Part shown: piece after piece, positions 59,128-64,000 of the stretch
How positions within the stretch are numbered: the first letter of the stretch is position 1
Layout: each line of letters opens with the position of its first letter
Source of the DNA: DASXKD01 sp963703605
GTDB taxonomy: Bacteria > Actinomycetota > Actinomycetes > Streptosporangiales > Streptosporangiaceae
DNA length: 64,000 nt
Reading direction: 5' to 3'
Assembly (NCBI GenBank): GCA_963703605.1
Contig: CAVPFC010000046.1
Span: 62,001 to 126,000 of the forward strand
The notes under the pieces: model-generated
What the model was told of the DNA's origin: nothing
The model's input: only the letters and a program-made list of their open reading frames with translations
Databases searched by the model: none
Program-made: the position numbers and the translations under genes

Positions 59128-59853
59128 CTACCCCAACGGTGGCAGCACCGGTACGGCAGCCTGGCCGGTCACCTGGAGCCCAGCGCCGCTGCCGCGGCCG
59201 GTCAGCCAGCCCAGCACCTCGACGGCCGGGCCGCGCACGATCACCCGGGGTGACTCGTCGTCCCCGGGGCCGATCCGGTACCCGTGCGGCGTGCTCTCCA
59301 CCCAGACCTGGCAGCTCGGAGCGTCGTCCCGGCCGGTGAACGAGTCGGCGACCCTGGGCAAGACGTCCGCGACGAACTCCGCCGGCCAGTCGGCGGGCGA
59401 GTACCCCGCCCCCAGGTCCACGTGGTGGATCTCCACCTCCGACAGCCGCCGGTCCAGCACCCCCAAGGCCGGGAAGGCCGGCCCGTACAACGCGCGCACC
59501 AGCGTGGCCCAGGCGTCGCCGGACAGGGTGGGCACCTCGGCGGCGAACGCGGCCGCCGACTCGCGCACGTCGGCGGCAAGCTCGGCCGCCGGCCGCCCGG
59601 CCCCGGCCTCGACGTCCGCGCTGCGGGCCTCGGCGCTTGGGTACATGGGGATCTCGGTGCCGGTGCGCGCCCAGCGCAGCAGGTTGCCCAGCCCGTCGGC
59701 GTTGCGCGCGAGGTGGGTCAGCACGTGCCCTCTGGTCCAGCCCGGCAGCGGCGACGGCTCGCGAACCTGGGCGTCGGTCAGCGCGTCGGCGGTTGCCAGC
59801 ACGCGGCCGGTCGCCGCCGTGATGCGGTCCAGGGAATGACTGGCCTCGTCCAT
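59128..59853 (-). CDS. maleylpyruvate isomerase-like mycothiol-dependent protein
   Basis: 241 residues. The N-terminal DinB-like four-helix domain (about 1-145) has PLPGWTRGHVLTHLARNADGL with the conserved His, and LSEVEIHHVDLGAGY supplies the further metal-site residues. The C-terminal domain (about 165-241) has GPAVEVLGWLTGR. Family members transfer or isomerise with mycothiol. ATG 59853 follows AAAGGGG; the open frame antisense to uvrA extends much further and is not coding. Confidence 0.88.
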   Translation of the reverse strand: MDEASHSLDRITAATGRVLATADALTDAQVREPSPLPGWTRGHVLTHLARNADGLGNLLRWARTGTEIPMYPSAEARSADVEAGAGRPAAELAADVRESAAAFAAEVPTLSGDAWATLVRALYGPAFPALGVLDRRLSEVEIHHVDLGAGYSPADWPAEFVADVLPRVADSFTGRDDAPSCQVWVESTPHGYRIGPGDDESPRVIVRGPAVEVLGWLTGRGSGAGLQVTGQAAVPVLPPLG

Positions 59854-60081
59854 GCGCTGGCCCCTTTCGGGTATCGCGGCCAATCCTTGCGCACGGCGTG
59901 GCAGGCTGAGAGCGCGGCCCAGAGGTATGAGCCTGGGCTGTGGGGCGGCCTGCCTGCCCGGGGGAGTGCTCCCGGGCCGCCAGTTAGGCCGGAGAGCTGC
60001 GAGAACAGGTTTTGTCGGAACCCCCGGATACCATGACGTGTCCCCTTGACTGTGCCAGGAACCAGCAGAGAGCAGAGCGCT

Positions 60082-62931
60082 GTGGCTGATCGTCTTGTTG
60101 TGCGCGGGGCGCGCGAGCACAACCTCAAAGACGTCTCGCTCGACCTGCCCAGGGACGCCCTGATCGTGTTCACCGGGCTGTCCGGTTCGGGCAAGTCCAG
60201 CCTGGCCTTCGACACCATCTTCGCCGAAGGCCAGCGCCGGTACGTGGAGTCGCTGTCGGCGTACGCCAGGCAGTTCCTCGGGCAGATGGACAAGCCCGAC
60301 GTGGACTTCATCGACGGGCTCTCGCCGGCCGTCTCGATCGACCAGAAGGCGGCCAGCCGCAACCCGCGGTCCACCGTCGGCACCATCACCGAGGTCTACG
60401 ACTATCTGCGGCTGCTGTACGCGCGGGTGGGCAAACCGCACTGCCCGATCTGCGGCCGGCCGATCGCCAGGCAGACCCCGCAGCAGATCGTGGACCGGGT
60501 GCTCGAGCTCGACGAGGGCATCAGGTTCCAGGTGCTGGCCCCGGTGGTCCGCGGGCGCAAGGGCGAGTACACCGAGCTGCTCCGCGAGCTGCAAACCAAG
60601 GGGTACTCGCGGGCCAGGGTGGACGGCGTCGTGGTGCGCCTGGACGAGGCGAGCGCCGGCCAGATGCCCGCCCTGAAGAAGTACGAGAAGCACACGATCG
60701 AGGTCGTGGTCGACCGGCTGGCCGTCAAACAGTCCGCGCGCCGGCGGCTCACCGACTCGGTCGAGACCGCGCTCGGCCTGGCCGGCGGGGTGGTCGTGCT
60801 GGACTTCATCGACCTGCCCGAGGACGACCCGCACCGGGAGCGGATGTTCTCCGAGCACCTGGCCTGCCTCTACGACGACCTGTCCTTCGAGGAGCTCGAG
60901 CCGCGGTCGTTCTCGTTCAACTCCCCGTGGGGTGCCTGCCCGGACTGCACCGGCCTTGGCACCAAGCTGGAGGTGGACCCGGAGCTGGTCGTGCCGGATC
61001 CGTCGCTGACCCTGGCCGAGGGCGCCATCGGCCCGTGGAGCGGCGGCCACGTCAACGACTACTTCCTGCGGCTGGTGGAGGCGCTGGGCTCGGCGCTCGG
61101 GTTCACCCTCAACAGCAGGTGGTCGCGGCTGTCCGCGGCCGCCCAGCGGGCCCTGCTGTACGGGTACGACGAGCAGGTGCACGTCCGGTACAAGAACCGG
61201 TACGGCCGGGAGCGCTCGTACTACACCGGCTTCGAGGGCGTGGTCCCTTACATCGAGCGGCGGCACTCCGAGGCGGAGAGCGATTCGAGCCGGGAGCGGT
61301 TCGCCGGGTACATGCGCGAGGTGCCGTGCCCGAGCTGTCACGGGGCCAGGCTGAAGCCGATCGCCCTCGCGGTCTCTGTTGACGGCAAGTCGATCGCTGA
61401 CTACTGCGGCCTGCCGATCGGCGAGCTGGCCAAGCGGCTGTACTCGCTGGAGCTGTCCGACCGGGACATGCAGATCGCCGGGCGGATCCTCAAGGAGGTC
61501 AACGCCCGGCTCGGCTTCCTGCTCGACGTCGGCCTTGACTACCTGACCCTGGACCGCGCCTCGGCCACGCTGGCGGGCGGGGAGGCGCAGCGGATCCGGC
61601 TGGCCACCCAGATCGGCTCCGGCCTGGTGGGCGTGCTGTACGTGCTCGATGAGCCGTCGATCGGCCTGCACCAGCGGGACAACCACCGGCTGCTGGAAAC
61701 CCTGCTGCGGCTGCGTGACCTCGGCAACACGCTGATCGTCGTGGAGCACGATGAGGACACGATCCGGGCCGCGGACTGGGTGGTCGACATTGGCCCCGGC
61801 GCGGGCGAGCACGGCGGGCGGATCGTCGTGTCCGGGCCGCTTAAAGACCTGCTGGCCAGCGAGGACTCGCTGACCGGCGCGTACCTGACCGGGCGGGAGT
61901 CCATCCCGCTGCCGGCCACCCGGCGCAAGCGCAGCAAGGGCAAGGAGGTCGTGGTCAAGGGCGCCACCGAGCACAACCTGCGCGGCGTCGACGTGGCCTT
62001 CCCGCTCGGCTGCTTCATCGCGGTCACCGGGGTCTCGGGTTCGGGCAAGTCCACCCTGGTGAACGACATCCTGTACAACTCGCTGGCCAAGGAACTGCAC
62101 GGCGCGCGCACCGTGCCGGGCCGGCACACCAGGGTCACCGGCACCGCGCAACTGGACAAGGTCGTGCACGTGGACCAAGGCCCGATCGGCCGGACCCCGC
62201 GGTCCAACCCGGCGACCTACACCGGCGTGTTCGACCACATCCGGCGGCTGTTCTCGCAGACCACCGAGGCCAAGATCCGCGGCTACCAGCCGGGCCGGTT
62301 CTCCTTCAACGTCAAGGGCGGCCGGTGCGAGGCCTGTTCCGGCGACGGCACCATCAAGATCGAGATGCAGTTCCTGCCCGACGTCTACGTGCCGTGCGAG
62401 GTGTGCCACGGCGCCCGGTACAACACCGACACCCTCGGCGTGCACTTCAAGGGCAAGACGATCGCCGACGTGCTCGACATGCCGATCGAGGAGGGGGCGG
62501 AGTTCTTCGAGGCGGTGCCCGCGATCCACCGGCACCTGAAGACGCTTGTCGACGTCGGCCTGGGTTACGTGCGGCTCGGCCAGCCCGCCCCGACGCTGTC
62601 CGGCGGCGAGGCGCAGCGGGTCAAGCTCGCCTCCGAGCTCCAGCGGCGGTCGACCGGGCGGACGATCTACGTGCTGGACGAGCCGACCACGGGGCTGCAC
62701 TTCGAGGACATCCGCAAGCTGCTCGGCGTGCTGGGGCGGCTGGTCGACGGCGGCAACACGGTCATCGTGATCGAGCACAACCTCGACGTGATCAAGACCG
62801 CGGACTGGGTGATCGACCTGGGCCCCGACGGCGGGTCCCGGGGCGGCATGGTCGTGGCGACCGGCACGCCCGAGGAAATCGGGCAGGCCGAAGAAAGCTA
62901 CACCGGCCAGTTCCTCAAGAAACTGGTGTAG
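60082..62931 (+). CDS. uvrA: UvrABC system protein A
   Basis: 949 residues; damage-recognising ABC ATPase of nucleotide excision repair. Two Walker A motifs (GLSGSGKSS near residue 32 and GVSGSGKST near 650), two signature regions (LAGGEAQRI, LSGGEAQRV) and zinc-binding CxxC pairs (CPIC, CPDC/CPSC, CEAC/CEVC) are visible. GTG 60082 gives the usual ADRLVVRGAREHNL start; TTG 60046 and GTG 60052 would add residues without family support. A hairpin of the dispersed family starts seven bases after the stop. Confidence 0.97.
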   Translation: MADRLVVRGAREHNLKDVSLDLPRDALIVFTGLSGSGKSSLAFDTIFAEGQRRYVESLSAYARQFLGQMDKPDVDFIDGLSPAVSIDQKAASRNPRSTVGTITEVYDYLRLLYARVGKPHCPICGRPIARQTPQQIVDRVLELDEGIRFQVLAPVVRGRKGEYTELLRELQTKGYSRARVDGVVVRLDEASAGQMPALKKYEKHTIEVVVDRLAVKQSARRRLTDSVETALGLAGGVVVLDFIDLPEDDPHRERMFSEHLACLYDDLSFEELEPRSFSFNSPWGACPDCTGLGTKLEVDPELVVPDPSLTLAEGAIGPWSGGHVNDYFLRLVEALGSALGFTLNSRWSRLSAAAQRALLYGYDEQVHVRYKNRYGRERSYYTGFEGVVPYIERRHSEAESDSSRERFAGYMREVPCPSCHGARLKPIALAVSVDGKSIADYCGLPIGELAKRLYSLELSDRDMQIAGRILKEVNARLGFLLDVGLDYLTLDRASATLAGGEAQRIRLATQIGSGLVGVLYVLDEPSIGLHQRDNHRLLETLLRLRDLGNTLIVVEHDEDTIRAADWVVDIGPGAGEHGGRIVVSGPLKDLLASEDSLTGAYLTGRESIPLPATRRKRSKGKEVVVKGATEHNLRGVDVAFPLGCFIAVTGVSGSGKSTLVNDILYNSLAKELHGARTVPGRHTRVTGTAQLDKVVHVDQGPIGRTPRSNPATYTGVFDHIRRLFSQTTEAKIRGYQPGRFSFNVKGGRCEACSGDGTIKIEMQFLPDVYVPCEVCHGARYNTDTLGVHFKGKTIADVLDMPIEEGAEFFEAVPAIHRHLKTLVDVGLGYVRLGQPAPTLSGGEAQRVKLASELQRRSTGRTIYVLDEPTTGLHFEDIRKLLGVLGRLVDGGNTVIVIEHNLDVIKTADWVIDLGPDGGSRGGMVVATGTPEEIGQAEESYTGQFLKKLV

Positions 62932-62933
62932 TT

Positions 62934-62965
62934 CAGCCCAGGGGGCCGAGCCCCCTGGAACCCCG
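62934..62965 (+). repeat. dispersed hairpin element directly after uvrA
   Basis: CAGCCC leads to CCAGGGGG (62938-62945), loop CCGAG, CCCCCTGG (62951-62958), then AACCCCG. Here the position suits a transcription terminator. Confidence 0.75.
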
Positions 62966-63236
62966 CGATTGGTGGTTGCGGTCCGGCGGTCCGGGTGATG
63001 GCTTGCGGTGGGCTGAGGCCCGGCGGATCACGGTAGGTCCGGGTTGTCCGCCGCGCTCAGCGTGGCCCTGACCCCTGGGACCCGCGCGCGAGCGACCGCC
63101 GTGGCGGGCGCGATCCGCACCGACGGGGCGGCGGTGGCCGCGAAACTGCTACTAGACGCAGCCAGCCGGCAAAGGCCGCCGCTCCCCGCCGGCCGCATCC
63201 CCTGAGCGCATCCGCTAGCTCGTCCTCCCGCCGTGA
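62966..63236. other. gene-free stretch downstream of uvrA
   Basis: About 270 bp with no ORF of coding character that I can support. Short stretches (about 63100-63180) look codon-like but are broken; they may be gene debris like the fragment that follows. Confidence 0.35.
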
Positions 63237-63398
63237 TCATGGGCTGGCTGCGGCTCCCGACAGCCCGCGGCGGAGATCGCCGCCGACGCCAGGAACGGGC
63301 AGCTACCGAACTTCAGACTGGTCGACCCGAACGAGTGCGACAACATGCACGGCGGCCCGCCCTGGTGCGAGGACAGCCCGGCCAACACCGGCGGATAG
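63237..63398 (+). pseudogene. C-terminal fragment of a phosphoesterase-like protein
   Basis: An open frame without a start codon runs from 63237 to TAG 63396-63398. It reads AAEIAADARNGQLPNF, then RLVDPNECDNMHGG and a short Cys-containing end. This resembles the LPNFxxVxPNxCxDMH part of the phosphoesterase/phospholipase C-like family (PF04185). The catalytic part before it is missing, so it is a remnant of a lost gene. Confidence 0.5.
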
Positions 63399-63425
63399 CG
63401 GCCAGGCGCTGAGTCCGGGCACGGG

Positions 63426-63455
63426 CCGGGGCCGCCCTTCCCGGGGCGGCCCCGG
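63426..63455. terminator. perfect GC hairpin
   Basis: CCGGGGCCGCCC (63426-63437) pairs with GGGCGGCCCCGG (63444-63455), a perfect 12-bp stem with a 6-nt loop, 28 bp after the stop of the phosphoesterase fragment. It may be the surviving terminator of that gene. Confidence 0.6.
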
Positions 63456-63552
63456 TCCCCGCTCGTTCCGGCGGGCCGGGTAGATGCCGCAGTTGTAAGT
63501 GTGTAATCATCGTCCTGCCGAGCACTCCAGACGAGCCTGCCGGGAGCCGTTG

Positions 63553-64000
63553 ATGCCGGAGCGGAAGCTCGTGGTCGAGCACCGCGAGCACCTGTGGAAC
63601 CTGCTGATCCAGGCGGCGCAGATCGAGCACCTGATCATGTGCCAGTACCTGTACGCGAGCTTCAGCCTCAAGACCGGCGCCGGCGAGGGGCTGAGCGCCG
63701 AGCAGGCGGACGCGGTCGGGCGGTGGCACAAGCTGCTCGCCGGGATCGCCGTCGAGGAGATGCTGCACCTCGCGCTCGTCTGCAACGTGACGACCGCGAT
63801 CGGTGCCGCGCCCAACCTGACCCGGCCGAACTTCCCGCGCCCGTCGGAGTACCTGCCCACCGGGGTGCAGTTCGCGCTGCTGCCGTTCGGCGAGGCATCG
63901 CTGACCCACTTCCTGTACCTGGAGCGGCCGGAGGGCATGGAACGCATCGACGCGGCGGGCTTCGTCCCCGCCGCGCCGCCGCCCGATCCGGTGGGCGCGG
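63553..64000 (+). CDS. ferritin-like diiron protein (VioB-type domain), N-terminal part
   Basis: The frame is open to the window end; 149 codons are seen. The helices carry QIEHLIMCQYLY (Glu and nearby helix) and GIAVEEMLHLALVCN, an EExxH metal motif, as in the ferritin-like domain of iminophenyl-pyruvate dimer synthase (VioB/RebD-like) proteins. Such domains also occur in stand-alone proteins of unknown role. ATG 63553 has GGGAG upstream. The C-terminal part lies outside the window. Confidence 0.75.
   Translation, partial: MPERKLVVEHREHLWNLLIQAAQIEHLIMCQYLYASFSLKTGAGEGLSAEQADAVGRWHKLLAGIAVEEMLHLALVCNVTTAIGAAPNLTRPNFPRPSEYLPTGVQFALLPFGEASLTHFLYLERPEGMERIDAAGFVPAAPPPDPVGA

Noticed and set aside
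60012..60030. LexA (SOS) box before uvrA (GAACAGGTTTTG)
   Set aside because: Only one half-site fits; the second half lacks the GTTC pattern.
59128..62778. 1,216-codon minus-strand frame covering uvrA antisense
   Set aside because: Only the part to 59853 shows a protein family; the rest is antisense to uvrA and has no coding features.

Overview
The window is a contiguous piece of a high-GC actinomycete chromosome. The evidence is strong GC bias at third codon positions, frequent GTG/TTG starts, 1-4 bp stop/start overlaps, an actinobacterial rRNA operon (16S-23S-5S with BoxA-like leaders and no spacer tRNA), the argCJBDFRGH gene order, and the conserved tlyA-nadK-recN-steA-steB-murJ block. 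The 16S and gene content would fit Streptosporangiales-like lineages, but I cannot name a genus.

Layout: 1-5.9 kb holds the end of a TrmH/SpoU RNA methyltransferase, an orphan PAS histidine kinase and pheS-pheT. 6.1-10 kb is an accessory stretch: an MFS exporter with an odd start, a 63-bp tandem array, a membrane diguanylate cyclase and a small lipoprotein. 10.1-19.3 kb is the complete arginine pathway with its ArgR repressor and a likely ArgR operator. 19.4-24.9 kb has a secreted Asp-box (BNR) protein, a 3-methyladenine DNA glycosylase, tyrS and a two-gene ABC transporter that looks damaged or radically shortened. 25.4-31.2 kb is the rRNA operon. 31.2-34.4 kb is one very large RG-repeat/TPR/acidic-tail protein. 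34.4-43.7 kb mixes metabolic and membrane genes, including a frameshifted DUF1015 gene, a HAD phosphatase, a BcrA-type ABC transporter, nei2 and an SCP2 protein. 43.9-54.5 kb is a long one-strand operon (small ORF, tlyA, nadK, recN, steA, steB, a degenerate MraY/WecA-like membrane protein, murJ, a GT4 glycosyltransferase) concerned with ribosome modification, NADP, repair and envelope/septum building. 54.7-58.4 kb is a surface module (membrane-anchored Pro/Ala protein, DUF4397 protein, class F sortase). 58.4-64 kb carries an MBL hydrolase, a maleylpyruvate isomerase-like protein, uvrA, a phosphoesterase remnant and the start of a ferritin-like protein.

The most unusual signals are: (1) six 63-bp tandem units that each carry, on the minus strand, a Shine-Dalgarno sequence, ATG and the same 7-codon ORF (MRNTSWT); (2) the charge-segregated RG-repeat/TPR protein just after the rRNA terminator; (3) a dispersed repeat family led by GCAGTGCTARCCC followed by a G-run/C-run hairpin, present even inside the rRNA operon spacers; (4) an ABC transporter whose permease seems to lack its whole extracellular domain while its ATPase has Arg at the first Walker A glycine; (5) recurrent low-complexity insertions in otherwise conserved enzymes.
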